A stretch of DNA of 64,000 nucleotides from Bacteroidales bacterium (GCA_021740905.1 JAIOYV010000012.1:30414-94413); one strand, 5' to 3'; shown: positions 6,777 through 16,197, numbered from the stretch's first letter. Notes: generated by a model not told the origin, from the sequence alone. A program made the numbers and translations.

Positions 6777-9503
6777 ATGAAAAAGATTTGTTTGCTAGCG
6801 CTCCTGTTTGGAGCCTTTAGTTTGGCATCAATAGCCCAGACCTATTGCTCTGCCGGAGGAGGGATGGATGAATACATTGTAAATGTATCTTTTGGAAGCA
6901 TTTCCAATCCATCAGGATCAACGAATTATAGTGATTTCAGCTATTTGTCGACCAATATGGTGATCGGCGAAAGCTACCCGGCGGTAATAACCAATGGGAA
7001 TCCTTATATTGATGACCAGTGTGGGATATGGGTAGACTGGAACCAGGATTTTGATTTTGACGATCCGGGCGAATTCTACCTTACTCTTGGAACTCCCGGG
7101 GTTGGACCTTATTCTGCTTCCATTATACCTCCTGATTCTGCCTTGCTTGGGCCAACCATTATGCGGATAAGGATTATGTACACCGGTTCTTTATCTTCTT
7201 GTGGTGGCTCCCAATATGGAGAAGTCGAGGACTATACTGTAAATGTACTGCCCAACTGCCAGGCAAACGCGGAATTTAGCTATTTCGACCTTGGCTTTAC
7301 AGTCGATTTTGTTGCCCCAATGAATTACGACACTGCACTTTTCAACCTTAATTGGGACTTGGGCGATGGCACAACCGTCAACTATCAAAGCGAATTTGCA
7401 CATAGCTATTCCCTGCCGGGCATTTACATTGTATCGCTTTCGGTAAACGAACTTGCTGATTCGACTTGTTTCGATAGCTTTATCGACACGCTGTACATTG
7501 ACAGTTGCGAAGCCAATGCTGAATTCGAATTTAATGTAGATGAACTGAATGTCGAACTATGGTCTTATTTTCAATACGATACCCTTCTGTACTACGTTAC
7601 CTGGGATATGGGCGACAGCACAATTATACAGGGTGGCGACACGGTGAGCCATACATACGCTTTGCCTGGGATTTACCCGGTTAGTTTAACTGTGATCAAT
7701 CTTAGCGACACCACCTGTCAAAATACGGTAGGCTACGACCTGGAGGCTTATGAATGTGATGTGATGGCCGATTTTGATGTGGATATTTTAGGCTATGAGG
7801 CGTTCTTCAGTACCCCGGCAAGTGCGGGCAATTATATTATTGAATGGGATTTCGGCGATGGCAGCTACACCTATAATTTATCCAACCCGAGTCACATGTA
7901 TGGCGCAATGGGAACCTATACCGTTTCACTTACCCTTACCGACCTTCTGCAACCACTTTGTTTCGACCAGATAAGCTACGATGTTTTAATAAACGATTGT
8001 TATGCCAATGCCAGTTTCATTTTCGATAATTTTGGCTTACAAACAGCCTTCAATGCCACTACATACAACTCGGCAGGTTATAGTTTTATTTGGGATTTCG
8101 GTGATGGGACCATCGACACTTCAAGTACTATTGTTTTCCACACCTATGCCGACGAAGGAACATATACTATTTCGCTCACAATGACAAGCGATTCGATACC
8201 CTTTTGCTCAGATACAGACTCACTTACAATTAGCATCGATTCATGCCTGGCTTATCCCGAATTTGGTTACAATGGTATTGGGCTTAGTGTCGACTTTTAT
8301 GCGTACTATCCACTCGATACAGTAAATTATTCCCTGATATGGGATTTCGGTGATGGAGCAACAACGAGCAACATTCTTGAGCCTAACCACCTGTACGCGG
8401 CACCAGGAATGTACCAGGCATCATTTACAGTCTCGAATCTTTACGACACCAGTTGTTCGGATACCTACACAATGCTTTTTGAAGTTTACGAGTGTACTAT
8501 TGATCCAGAATTTGTAATCATCGACAATGGAGGGAGCAATTACGATTTCGTTTTGCTGAATGATTATATCGCTTTAGGGTATGATGTCAGTTGGTCTTTG
8601 AGCGATGGAACAAATTTCTGGGGTGTCGATTCGCTTAACTATACCATTTCTTCCGACCCTGTTTTTGAAGTCACCGTGATGGTTTCGAACTGGAACGTAC
8701 CCAATTGCCAGGAAAGTTATTCTTTAGCGATTTGCAATATGGATGCGGGTTTTGACTATTTCACCAACGGGCTTGATGTATCTTTCAATACCCTTGTTCA
8801 ATATAGTTCGATGGGTTATTATATTGAATGGGATTTCGGCGATGGCACAACCCAGGTAGGAGGATTTTCACCCACACATTCGTATCCGGGCGATGATACA
8901 TATACCATTACCTGCGCCATAAGCTCACTTTCGTTTCCCGATTGTAGCGATACGGTTTCAGTTGATCTTTATGTGGCCGAGTGTTATGTGTTTGCCGATT
9001 TCAATTATCAGATCGATTCTACCACAGTGGTGTTCACCACCACTTATTCAATAGGCCAGTATAACTTTTATTGGGATTTTGGCGATGGGACAACACAGAT
9101 TGCTGTTCCGAATATTGTTCATACGTATGCCTTAACGGGCGATTACGAAGTTTGCCTTATCCTGGTCGATCCGGCAAATTCCGATTGCTCCGATACCATC
9201 TGTTACACCTTATCGGTATATCCCTCCAATCTACCTGAAAACAATCAGCTGGGAGAAGGGATAAAACTCTTCCCCAACCCGGTAGAAGAAATGCTACACC
9301 TCGAATTTTACGATGAAAAATCCACATTATATCCGATATTCATCTATAATTCAACCGGTCAGAAAGTCATTTCTGAAGTCCTTCAATCAAAAGCAGGTCA
9401 CAACATCTTTTCGATTGATGTGGGCCGCTTACCTTCAGGTATTTATTTTGTTGGGATGAATGAATCAGGAAGGTTTTTTGAGAATCTCAAATTTATAAAG
9501 TAG
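6777..9503 (+). CDS. Secreted GEVED/PKD-repeat protein with T9SS type A sorting domain
   Basis: A 908-residue surface or secreted protein. A signal peptide (residues 1-20, cleavage at IAQ) is followed by a GEVED domain (about 22-160) containing DWNQDFDFDDPGEF, a calcium-loop-like segment, and QYGEVEDYTVNV. Eight PKD-type repeats of about 80-90 residues follow, most with the core WDFGDGT...HTY...G.Y. The sixth is degenerate (WSLSDGT). Each repeat begins with a Cys-x-Ala-x-Phe pattern. The last 75 residues are a T9SS type A sorting domain (LFPNPVEEML ... SGIYFVGM ... LKFIK). The protein probably has an adhesive or structural role (inference). It is followed by a terminator hairpin and a close paralogue. 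Confidence 0.9.
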   Translation: MKKICLLALLFGAFSLASIAQTYCSAGGGMDEYIVNVSFGSISNPSGSTNYSDFSYLSTNMVIGESYPAVITNGNPYIDDQCGIWVDWNQDFDFDDPGEFYLTLGTPGVGPYSASIIPPDSALLGPTIMRIRIMYTGSLSSCGGSQYGEVEDYTVNVLPNCQANAEFSYFDLGFTVDFVAPMNYDTALFNLNWDLGDGTTVNYQSEFAHSYSLPGIYIVSLSVNELADSTCFDSFIDTLYIDSCEANAEFEFNVDELNVELWSYFQYDTLLYYVTWDMGDSTIIQGGDTVSHTYALPGIYPVSLTVINLSDTTCQNTVGYDLEAYECDVMADFDVDILGYEAFFSTPASAGNYIIEWDFGDGSYTYNLSNPSHMYGAMGTYTVSLTLTDLLQPLCFDQISYDVLINDCYANASFIFDNFGLQTAFNATTYNSAGYSFIWDFGDGTIDTSSTIVFHTYADEGTYTISLTMTSDSIPFCSDTDSLTISIDSCLAYPEFGYNGIGLSVDFYAYYPLDTVNYSLIWDFGDGATTSNILEPNHLYAAPGMYQASFTVSNLYDTSCSDTYTMLFEVYECTIDPEFVIIDNGGSNYDFVLLNDYIALGYDVSWSLSDGTNFWGVDSLNYTISSDPVFEVTVMVSNWNVPNCQESYSLAICNMDAGFDYFTNGLDVSFNTLVQYSSMGYYIEWDFGDGTTQVGGFSPTHSYPGDDTYTITCAISSLSFPDCSDTVSVDLYVAECYVFADFNYQIDSTTVVFTTTYSIGQYNFYWDFGDGTTQIAVPNIVHTYALTGDYEVCLILVDPANSDCSDTICYTLSVYPSNLPENNQLGEGIKLFPNPVEEMLHLEFYDEKSTLYPIFIYNSTGQKVISEVLQSKAGHNIFSIDVGRLPSGIYFVGMNESGRFFENLKFIK
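8973..9225 (+). repeat. Near-identical PKD8 segment shared with paralogue (copy 1)
   Basis: This stretch, coding for the last PKD repeat, is almost identical at DNA level to about 11850-12100 in the next gene, whereas the other repeats of the two genes differ far more. A recent duplication or gene conversion is the likely cause. Confidence 0.7.
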
Positions 9504-9520
9504 CTACAATTAATAAGGTA

Positions 9521-9553
9521 AAAGGGATACTCATTAGGGTATCCCTTTTTTTT
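9521..9553 (+). terminator. Rho-independent terminator
   Basis: A perfect 10-base stem, AAAGGGATAC with GTATCCCTTT and an 8-base loop, followed by a run of T. It lies 17 bases after the stop of the first PKD gene, so the two paralogues are probably transcribed separately. Confidence 0.88.
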
Positions 9554-9616
9554 GGTTAATAAATAGGTCCGGTTGGCAATCTTGTCCACCTTCTTTCAGA
9601 TTACATTTTTCTATAG

Positions 9617-9624
9617 TATATTTG
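9617..9624 (+). promoter_or_regulatory. Putative Bacteroidota -7 box (TATATTTG)
   Basis: TAnnTTTG match ending 33 bases before ATG 9657. Position and leader (ending CCTAATTATG) match those of the upstream paralogue. Confidence 0.5.
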
Positions 9625-9656
9625 TGCGTAAATAAAACATAACCAAATTCCTAATT

Positions 9657-12380
9657 ATGAAAAAGATTTACTTATTGTTTCTCCTGTTTGGAGTTTTTAG
9701 CATGACATCCCGTGCGCAGGTCTATTGCACAGCAAGCGGAAACATGGACGAACATATTTCGAACGTGGTGGTTGGGAGCATATCGAATCCATCGCTTGCA
9801 ACACCTTATTCCGATTTCACTAATCTATCAACCGATATGATAATTGGTGAGAGTTACGCAGCGGTAATTACAAACGGTCAGCCTTATGGTTCCGATCAGT
9901 GTGGCATTTGGGTTGATTGGAACCAGGATTATGATTTCACCGATCCGGGCGAGTTTTATGCAACCTCCGGTTCTCCAGGTTTTGGTCCCTATTCTGCTGA
10001 TATCATACCTCCCGATTCAGCTCAATTGGGTCCCACGAGAATGCGGATTAGAATTATTTATTCAGGTATGCTTCAGCCGTGCGGTGTTACTTCATTCGGA
10101 GAGGTAGAAGACTATACCATCAATGTTCTGCCCAATTGCCAGGCCAATGCCGTATTTAACTTTTTCGATCTGGGCCTTGCAGTCGATTTTGTTGCCCCAC
10201 ATAATTATGACACTACGCTTTACTTCCTGAGTTGGAACCTTGGAGATGGTACCACAATTGCCAACCAAAGTATATTTACCCATACTTATTCCATGCCAGG
10301 GAATTATGAAGTCTCCCTCTTGGTAAACGACCTGAACGATTCAACTTGCTTCGACAACTACATCGATACGCTTTACCTGGATAGCTGCGAGGCGAATGCG
10401 GAATTCGATTTTGTAGTGGATGAGTTGAATGTTGAATTTCATTCGCACTTTCAGTATGATACAACTATGTATGAAGTATCCTGGAATATGGGCGATGGTA
10501 CTATTATTCAAGGTGGCGATTCTTTGAGTTACACCTATTCAATAGCTGGGATTTATCCGGTAAGCTTAACAATAATCAACCTAAGCGATACTCTTTGCCA
10601 AAACACGGTCGGGTATGATGTGGAACCCTGGGAGTGCGATATTCAGGCCGATTTCACATTCCAGATTATGGGTTATAATGTCAGTTTTAGTGCTCCATAT
10701 AATACGGGAGATTATATTTTAAATTGGGATTTTGGCGATGGAGCCACAGCAAATAACAACCCAACGGTTAGCCATTACTATTCCCTGTTTGGCACCTACA
10801 CCGCCACCTTAACCCTTACCGACCCCCTGCATCCATCATGTATCGATTCAATAAGTTACCCGATTGTTATCAATAACTGCTATGCCAATGCCGCTTTTAC
10901 ATCCGACCCCTTCGGACAGGATGTGAATTTTCACGCAACCACCACCTATTCATTTGGATATACTTTTATATGGGATTATGGCGATGGAAATATCGATACG
11001 GCAGGTACAAACGTATCCCATACTTTTCCGAGCATAGGTTCCTATACAGTTGAACTTACCGTTGTCAAAAACACCGACTCTACTTGCACAGATGTTGAAT
11101 CGAATGTGATAACCTTAGATAGTTGTTTGGCAAAGGCTAATTTTAGTATCATCAAGGATCAGCTCAGTGTTGATTTTCTTCCTACCTATCCAATCGATTC
11201 AACGAACTATATAATTACATGGGATTTTGGAGATGGGGCCTCCGCAACCAATTTGCTCAATCCCAATCATGTGTACGGGTCGGAAGGAACGTACCAGGTC
11301 AGCATGGTCATTACGAACCTCTACGATACGGCATGTACCGACACGTTCAGCCTCAGCCTGACAGTCCAAGTGTGTAATGCCGATGCCGAATTCACCGTAA
11401 CCGACAACGGAAACGACAATTATGATTTTACGCTTTTAAACGGTCCCGCTACTGGCTACAACGTATTTTGGTCATTTAGCGATGGCACCACTGCTTATAA
11501 CGTCAATTCGGTAAATAAAACAATCACCAATCTGGGGGCCTATTCGGCAACTGCTATTGTAAGTAATTGGAGCATTCCAAATTGCAGCGATACATTTGCC
11601 TATGTACTTTGTGATATAAATGCCAATTTCAATACGTATAAAAATGGCATGGAAGTATCATTCAATACTATAATACCATATAATATAATGGGTTACTATA
11701 CCGAATGGTATTTTGGTGATGGGACAAGCCTGATGGGTACAAACTATGCCACACATACTTATGCAAGCGAAGATACGTATACGGTAACCTGCATTGTAAC
11801 ATCCATTAATTACCCGAGTTGTACCGATACGGTTATTATGGATGTATATGTGGCCGAGTGTTATGTGTTTGCCGATTTCGATTATCAGATCGATTCTACC
11901 ACAGTGACATTCACCACTACTTATTCGATAGGCCAATATAACTTTTATTGGGATTTTGGCGATGGAACCACGCAGATTGCTGTTCCGAATATTGTTCATA
12001 CGTATGCTTTAACGGGCGATTACGAAGTTTGCCTTATTCTGGTCGATCCGGCAAATTCCAATTGCTCCGACACAACCTGTTACATCTTATCGGTATATCC
12101 ATATAACCTAGCCGCAAACGATCCGTTGGCCGATGGGATCAGCCTCTTCCCCAACCCTGTAGATGATATGCTTTCTATCGAGTTTTTTGAAGAGAAAGCC
12201 ACCTCGTACCGTATGACAATTTTCACAGCAACCGGACAAAAGGTAATTTCTGAAATGCTTCAATCGAAAAGTGGCGAAAACACCTATAGTATTGATGTAA
12301 GCAGGCTTCCATCGGGAATATATTACATTGCCCTGAAAGCCGATGAAAAGACAAGTAAAAATCTGAAATTTGTGAAATAA
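9657..12380 (+). CDS. Secreted GEVED/PKD-repeat protein with T9SS type A sorting domain (paralogue)
   Basis: A 907-residue tandem paralogue of the preceding gene, with the same order of parts. These are a signal peptide (cleavage near SRAQ at residue 21), a GEVED domain with DWNQDYDFTDPGEF and SFGEVEDYTINV, eight PKD-type repeats and a C-terminal T9SS sorting domain (LFPNPVDDML ... SGIYYIALK ... LKFVK). The sixth repeat is again degenerate (WSFSDGT), so this degeneration predates the duplication. The GEVED aspartates are kept. The matching promoter distance and a separate terminator suggest independent but similar expression. Proteins of this kind are exported through the inner membrane by Sec and across the outer membrane by T9SS (family knowledge). 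Confidence 0.9.
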   Translation: MKKIYLLFLLFGVFSMTSRAQVYCTASGNMDEHISNVVVGSISNPSLATPYSDFTNLSTDMIIGESYAAVITNGQPYGSDQCGIWVDWNQDYDFTDPGEFYATSGSPGFGPYSADIIPPDSAQLGPTRMRIRIIYSGMLQPCGVTSFGEVEDYTINVLPNCQANAVFNFFDLGLAVDFVAPHNYDTTLYFLSWNLGDGTTIANQSIFTHTYSMPGNYEVSLLVNDLNDSTCFDNYIDTLYLDSCEANAEFDFVVDELNVEFHSHFQYDTTMYEVSWNMGDGTIIQGGDSLSYTYSIAGIYPVSLTIINLSDTLCQNTVGYDVEPWECDIQADFTFQIMGYNVSFSAPYNTGDYILNWDFGDGATANNNPTVSHYYSLFGTYTATLTLTDPLHPSCIDSISYPIVINNCYANAAFTSDPFGQDVNFHATTTYSFGYTFIWDYGDGNIDTAGTNVSHTFPSIGSYTVELTVVKNTDSTCTDVESNVITLDSCLAKANFSIIKDQLSVDFLPTYPIDSTNYIITWDFGDGASATNLLNPNHVYGSEGTYQVSMVITNLYDTACTDTFSLSLTVQVCNADAEFTVTDNGNDNYDFTLLNGPATGYNVFWSFSDGTTAYNVNSVNKTITNLGAYSATAIVSNWSIPNCSDTFAYVLCDINANFNTYKNGMEVSFNTIIPYNIMGYYTEWYFGDGTSLMGTNYATHTYASEDTYTVTCIVTSINYPSCTDTVIMDVYVAECYVFADFDYQIDSTTVTFTTTYSIGQYNFYWDFGDGTTQIAVPNIVHTYALTGDYEVCLILVDPANSNCSDTTCYILSVYPYNLAANDPLADGISLFPNPVDDMLSIEFFEEKATSYRMTIFTATGQKVISEMLQSKSGENTYSIDVSRLPSGIYYIALKADEKTSKNLKFVK
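11849..12100 (+). repeat. Near-identical PKD8 segment shared with paralogue (copy 2)
   Basis: Second copy of the near-identical block at 8973-9225; only scattered substitutions are visible. Confidence 0.7.
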
Positions 12381-12410
12381 ACACTGCTGGTCAGGCATCT
12401 AAAATCAAAT

Positions 12411-12442
12411 AAAAAGGGACAGCCGATTGGTTGTCCCTTTTT
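12411..12442 (+). terminator. Rho-independent terminator
   Basis: A perfect 11-base stem, AAAAAGGGACA with TGTCCCTTTTT and a 10-base loop. It lies 30 bases after the stop of the second PKD gene. The stem is flanked by A and T runs, so it could work in both directions. Confidence 0.88.
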
Positions 12443-12769
12443 ATATTTTTTCAGAACTCATCATTTGAGCAAATTTTCCTAAAACAAATCGTAAATATCA
12501 GGGAACTTTAGGTGTATGAAAATTCTTGCTCTCTTTCTACCAAACTGTCAACTTGAGCCTTATCGAATATTTATTTGTTGAGTAGAGTTCCGTCAGGAAC
12601 GGCAGTATGGTAGCAATAAAAAGGAGCAAGTTACCAAGCCTTGTAAGCGACCGTATGGTTTGATGGGTTTGACAAGATGCGGAAATTCATCTCGTTTGTA
12701 GTTTAATTCCCTACTCACCACAATTCCCTACTCACCATAATTACCCAATCACTTACTCACCCAACGCAC
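12443..12769. other. Intergenic region with a GTTCC-GTCA-GGAAC hairpin and short repeats
   Basis: No gene is seen. GTTCCGTCAGGAAC at 12587-12600 is a 5-base stem with a 4-base loop, followed by GGCAGTATGGTAGCAAT. This resembles a hairpin-containing repeat I associate with Bacteroidota intergenic DNA (recognition by eye). Near 12707-12745, AATTCCCTACTCACCA is repeated twice with small changes, then TTACCCAATCACTTACTCAC: the same type of degenerate repeat as elsewhere in the window. Confidence 0.5.
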
Positions 12770-14014
12770 CTAATTCGGTGGATAATAAAGTGTATCCTGT
12801 ACATTCATTTTAATTTGATATCCTTCGCCGGGCATCATATCCCCAATTGTGTTTAGCGAATACGCCAGCCAATAAACCTGTCCATTGGAGTTTTTCATCA
12901 AAACAGTATTGGTGCTGATTGAGGCGATCATTGTCGGGGCCCATCCCGGGCTTGTCCGGAGGTAGGCAATTATATTCCAACCTGCAGGGATGATAATACC
13001 GGTAAGCTCCGGGATTATTTGAGTACCTTCAATCAAAAGAGTATCACTTAGGATGGTTTTGATTTGATATCCATTGCCAATAGTCAGATCTCCAATCATA
13101 TTCAGGCCGAAAGCAGGCCAATATACCATACCTCCACCATTTTTTGCTATGATAATATTGGAAGAGAAATCCAACAGAACTACATTCAAATCAGGATCGG
13201 GGGGATCGATATAGGTTGAAAAAATACTCCACCCCGATGGAAGGATGATGGCCTGGACAAGGGAAAGATCTGTTGACAATTCAAGTAGTCCACTCATACC
13301 TCCAGACTGATAAATTTCCTGGCCTGTAATAGGTGGGCTTACAGGCATATAGCTTGCCTGGGCCAGAAATTCCACCCCATCGGAAGCACGCCACAATTTC
13401 CAGATAAAAATATCGCCTGGCAAAAATCCATCTTTCACCGAAGTCAGCCCATCGTCCTCCCAAGCTATCACAATCGATGATATCCCGGTGTATTCTGTAT
13501 ATCCTGCACAACTATGGTTTCCCAATGTATCTTCCCAAAAAACCCCCACATAATCCCCACTCGCCAACGGTATGTTTTCAATGCTCAGCTGAGCAGTCGA
13601 CTGCAATAATATAGTGTGGTTATTGCCGGTTATGGTGTACTGCCAATTGGGGTAGGTGCAATTGTGCTGGGTCACCTCCACAAGCATCGGGCTTCCGATG
13701 GCCCCGGGGCTTACAATACTTATCGACCCTATGCGTAGCGGCCCATAATTCGCTTTGGCATGGACAAGGATAAAGCCATTGCCTGTACCACTGTTGCCCC
13801 CAACTATCGAAAGCCAGGTAGTATCGGCTATGGCCACCGATGCGCTCCAGGATAAAACACCACTACCCTGGTTTGTAATAAAAATGGTATCTGTAGTTTC
13901 TTCACATCCCTTATCCAATTGCAATGGGCTAACCGACAAAATGGGCTGGGCACATATCATACCGGGGAAAAGAAAACCGGCAAGCAGGATAAATAAAAAA
14001 GCTCTTTTTTTCAT
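12770..14014 (-). CDS. Secreted protein with BACON-like domain and repeated C-terminal module
   Basis: A 414-residue exported protein. The start is set at ATG 14014, where a signal peptide begins (cleavage near MICAQ, residue 23); the longer reading frame lacks one. Residues about 25-122 resemble a BACON/Ig-like domain: LSVSPLQLD, ITNQGSGVLSWSAS, and a return to VEVTQH. The C-terminal 160 residues hold two copies of a module running GWSIFSTYI ... MVYWPAFGLNMIGDL..GNGYQIK and GWNIIAYLR ... QVYWLAYSLNTIGDM..GEGYQIK. No T9SS sorting domain is visible, so the protein may be periplasmic or exported by another route. Ligand is unknown. Confidence 0.8.
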   Translation of the reverse strand: MKKRAFLFILLAGFLFPGMICAQPILSVSPLQLDKGCEETTDTIFITNQGSGVLSWSASVAIADTTWLSIVGGNSGTGNGFILVHAKANYGPLRIGSISIVSPGAIGSPMLVEVTQHNCTYPNWQYTITGNNHTILLQSTAQLSIENIPLASGDYVGVFWEDTLGNHSCAGYTEYTGISSIVIAWEDDGLTSVKDGFLPGDIFIWKLWRASDGVEFLAQASYMPVSPPITGQEIYQSGGMSGLLELSTDLSLVQAIILPSGWSIFSTYIDPPDPDLNVVLLDFSSNIIIAKNGGGMVYWPAFGLNMIGDLTIGNGYQIKTILSDTLLIEGTQIIPELTGIIIPAGWNIIAYLRTSPGWAPTMIASISTNTVLMKNSNGQVYWLAYSLNTIGDMMPGEGYQIKMNVQDTLYYPPN

Positions 14015-14397
14015 CGTATTCGTTTTTAGGTTAATAATTAATCTTACAACAGGCATCACACAGATTGGTTTCGGGCCTTGTCCCAAAATCTAGGGCATAG
14101 TCGTCCAAAATCCAGTCCTTCTAAGGATTGTCTTCCTTTTTCACTAAACTTTTCTGGTGTACTGAGGTGTTGGAGTATTGTAGCGCAGTTGGCAAACCAC
14201 CTCCCAATACTCCAACACTCCATCACTCCAATAGCATACTTATCTCACAAACCCACAGAATTATCATGCTCCGTGGAATTTGTCATACAACCCAGCCAAA
14301 ATGTAATACTCCTTTCTGAAATCTTGTACAATGTTACGGAAAATATAGAAATGGAGAAATGTGATTTCATAAAATTCAGGGAGAAATTATAGGTTGC
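14015..14397. other. Intergenic region with an inverted-repeat element
   Basis: No supportable gene. The notable content is the hairpin-forming repeat at 14160-14245; the short open frames here have no protein-like composition. Confidence 0.6.
14160..14247. repeat. GTGTTGGAGTATTG inverted repeat, dispersed element copy 1
   Basis: Perfect 14-base arms: GTGTTGGAGTATTG at 14167-14180 and CAATACTCCAACAC at 14205-14218, with a 24-base loop. The right side continues CTCCATCACTCCAATAGCAT. A related copy, with the same order of GGCCAACCACC, TAATACTCCATC and GGCATACTT, lies at 47618-47705, and fragments occur near 18630, 42360 and 58157. Confidence 0.75.
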
Positions 14398-14891
14398 AGC
14401 CTTAGACCATTATTTTTCCAAACGGACGGTAAAATAATAATGGGTGGATTTTTCTACATACAAGTTTGCGATAAGTTATTAGGTGTTGTTCGTCTTCATC
14501 CTGATAGAAGCTTAGATACTACCTTTAATAATTTCAATAACGTACAAACGAAATTGGCCTCCTGCAAACCATCACCGCCTGGGAACTTGAATACTATGTG
14601 AATACATGTTGTCCTACACCTGATAATAAATATTTGTTTGGTGGGGTATTTAGGTATTGCCAGGGCAAGTACCGTGGCCATATTGTGTTAACAGATTACA
14701 ATGGTTTTTTGGACACAACTATGTTCACCGGATCAAGGATCGATTCGGCTCTGGGGTATCCTGGTGATTATAAATATGGAATAGCCACCATTATTCCTGC
14801 CCAAAACGAAAAGTATTATGTTGCAGAGAGGTTTTCCGGTTTCAATGGTCAATTGGTAGAGCCGATTATCTGGGTAAACCTGACAGCGTAG
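14398..14891 (+). pseudogene. Remnant of a delta-60-repeat protein gene
   Basis: Two reading frames carry adjoining pieces of a delta-60 type repeat. One frame (from about 14398 to 14550) reads QTDGKIIMGGFFY then GVVRLHPDRSLDTTF, matching the family pattern 'Q.DGKI..GG.F ... G..RL..DGSLDTTF'. The reading then continues in another frame (from about 14541 to 14891), with PDNKYLFGGVFRYC and later TDYNGFLDTTMFTG. The change of frame near 14541-14560, with stops in the alternate frames, and the lack of a start or signal peptide indicate a decayed, truncated gene. Intact relatives in Bacteroidota are large secreted repeat proteins, often with a T9SS domain (family knowledge). An open frame of 97 codons from 14598 is the longest surviving part. 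Confidence 0.65.
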
Positions 14892-14895
14892 GAAG

Positions 14896-14990
14896 TACCT
14901 GTCAGCGTTTACGACAGGGTGACCTAAACTTCGACGCTGTCATGTCCTTCGGACGATGACAGGTCGAAGGACAATGACAGGTCGGAGGCG
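14896..14990. repeat. Short direct and inverted GACAGG repeats
   Basis: The motif GATGACAGGTCGAAGGACAA and variants (ATGACAGGTCGGAGG) occur in tandem near 14952-14990. CCTGTC...GACAGG near 14898-14918 could form a small hairpin. This lies just after the delta-60 remnant and before the convergent peptidase gene. Confidence 0.45.
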
Positions 14991-14991
14991 T

Positions 14992-16197
14992 TTATTTCAA
15001 CCCTAATTTCTTCTTTATCGTTTTTGGGATGGCATCTTTGTGCACCATTATGCTCATGGTTTTGTACTGAACAAAAGGGACAGAGGCGTAAAAATAGCCA
15101 TCGTACAAATTGCTTTCGGCCCACGAGTTCTTCACATAATAATAAGGGTTGCCATTTTGGTCTTTGGCGGTACCTATTATGTGCATGCCGTGGTCGTCGG
15201 TGGTTTCGTAATTGTCGAAGGCTTGTTGGCGCAATTCCTGGGTAATGGCTTTTTCTTTGCCGGGCTTGTCGAGTTTGTACAATTGGGCTTGCTTATCTTT
15301 TTCACTCATCTCCTGCCACTTCAGCATTTCAGAATCGCTCATTTCTTCGGTGTTGGCCTCGGGCACAACAGCAATTCCCTTCCGGTAGGCAAAACCCTTT
15401 TCGCTCACATCGCTGGCCCAGCCCACAGTATATCCTTGGTCGATGGAGTTATCGATAATTTGCATCATCTCGTCGAGGGGCACATTGTAAACCTGTCCCC
15501 AGGCCCAGTTGTCGGGCACTTCGATAATGAATTGTTCGTAGAAGAGATGGTGTGTATAAGACGAAATTTCCACATAATCGTTCATATCGAGACCCAGTTC
15601 TTTGGCAAACGATTGGGGTGTATATTCTTTTCCTTTATAGGAAAATTTTTCGGGGTAATCGCCCAGGTAAGCATCGAGGATATTGTCGAAAGCCTTGTGC
15701 CAAATTGGGGTCAGCTTTTTATTTTTATTCTCAATCACACCTTTTATGAAGTCGTCGAGAACGGCATCCATTTCGCCGTGGATGTGGTTGTCCTCGCCAA
15801 TTTCAAGTCCTTTGTAGGCTTCGTTGGGCACAATGCCAAATTGGTCCCAAACCAGCGTCACATCGTGAAATGCACCACCGCCACCAAAATTTAAACTACC
15901 GTGCATGCGCACAGCCCTTTTTGCTTTTACCGAATAGGCCTGGCGTACCACAAACATTTCCGACAAGTCGAATTCGCCTTTGTTTGTCCTAAGCAATTCC
16001 GATTCGAGAAACGAAAGTCCTGAAAAACTCCAGCAAGTGCCCGAACGGTACTGATCCTTCACAGGAGTGGCAGGCAATTGTTTGGTTATTTCAAATTGGT
16101 AGCCTTCTTCTTTAGGGGCTTCCTTTTTATCATCCTGGGCAAACAGCCCCGCCGACAATAAAATGCTTAACAGCGATAATACAATTTTAAATTTCAT
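14992..16197 (-). CDS. C1 family (papain-like) cysteine peptidase, bleomycin hydrolase type
   Basis: A 401-residue exported aminopeptidase C/bleomycin-hydrolase-like enzyme. A signal peptide (residues 1-20, ending LFAQ) makes it envelope-located, unlike cytoplasmic PepC. Catalytic cysteine C55 sits in SGTCWSFSGLSF, with the oxyanion Gln in VKDQYRSG. The histidine is in DDHGMHIIGTA and the asparagine in YYVKNSWAE near the C-terminus, completing the papain triad. The start is ATG 16197; an in-frame TTG three codons upstream is less likely. The gene stands alone. Confidence 0.92.
   Translation of the reverse strand: MKFKIVLSLLSILLSAGLFAQDDKKEAPKEEGYQFEITKQLPATPVKDQYRSGTCWSFSGLSFLESELLRTNKGEFDLSEMFVVRQAYSVKAKRAVRMHGSLNFGGGGAFHDVTLVWDQFGIVPNEAYKGLEIGEDNHIHGEMDAVLDDFIKGVIENKNKKLTPIWHKAFDNILDAYLGDYPEKFSYKGKEYTPQSFAKELGLDMNDYVEISSYTHHLFYEQFIIEVPDNWAWGQVYNVPLDEMMQIIDNSIDQGYTVGWASDVSEKGFAYRKGIAVVPEANTEEMSDSEMLKWQEMSEKDKQAQLYKLDKPGKEKAITQELRQQAFDNYETTDDHGMHIIGTAKDQNGNPYYYVKNSWAESNLYDGYFYASVPFVQYKTMSIMVHKDAIPKTIKKKLGLK

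Noticed and set aside
14078..14392. Plus-strand open frames of 104 and 63 codons
   Set aside because: They cross the inverted-repeat element and have no protein-like composition.
15040..15894. Long plus-strand open frame of 284 codons
   Set aside because: It lies wholly antisense inside the C1 peptidase gene, whose catalytic motifs are intact; the antisense product has no motif and no start signal.
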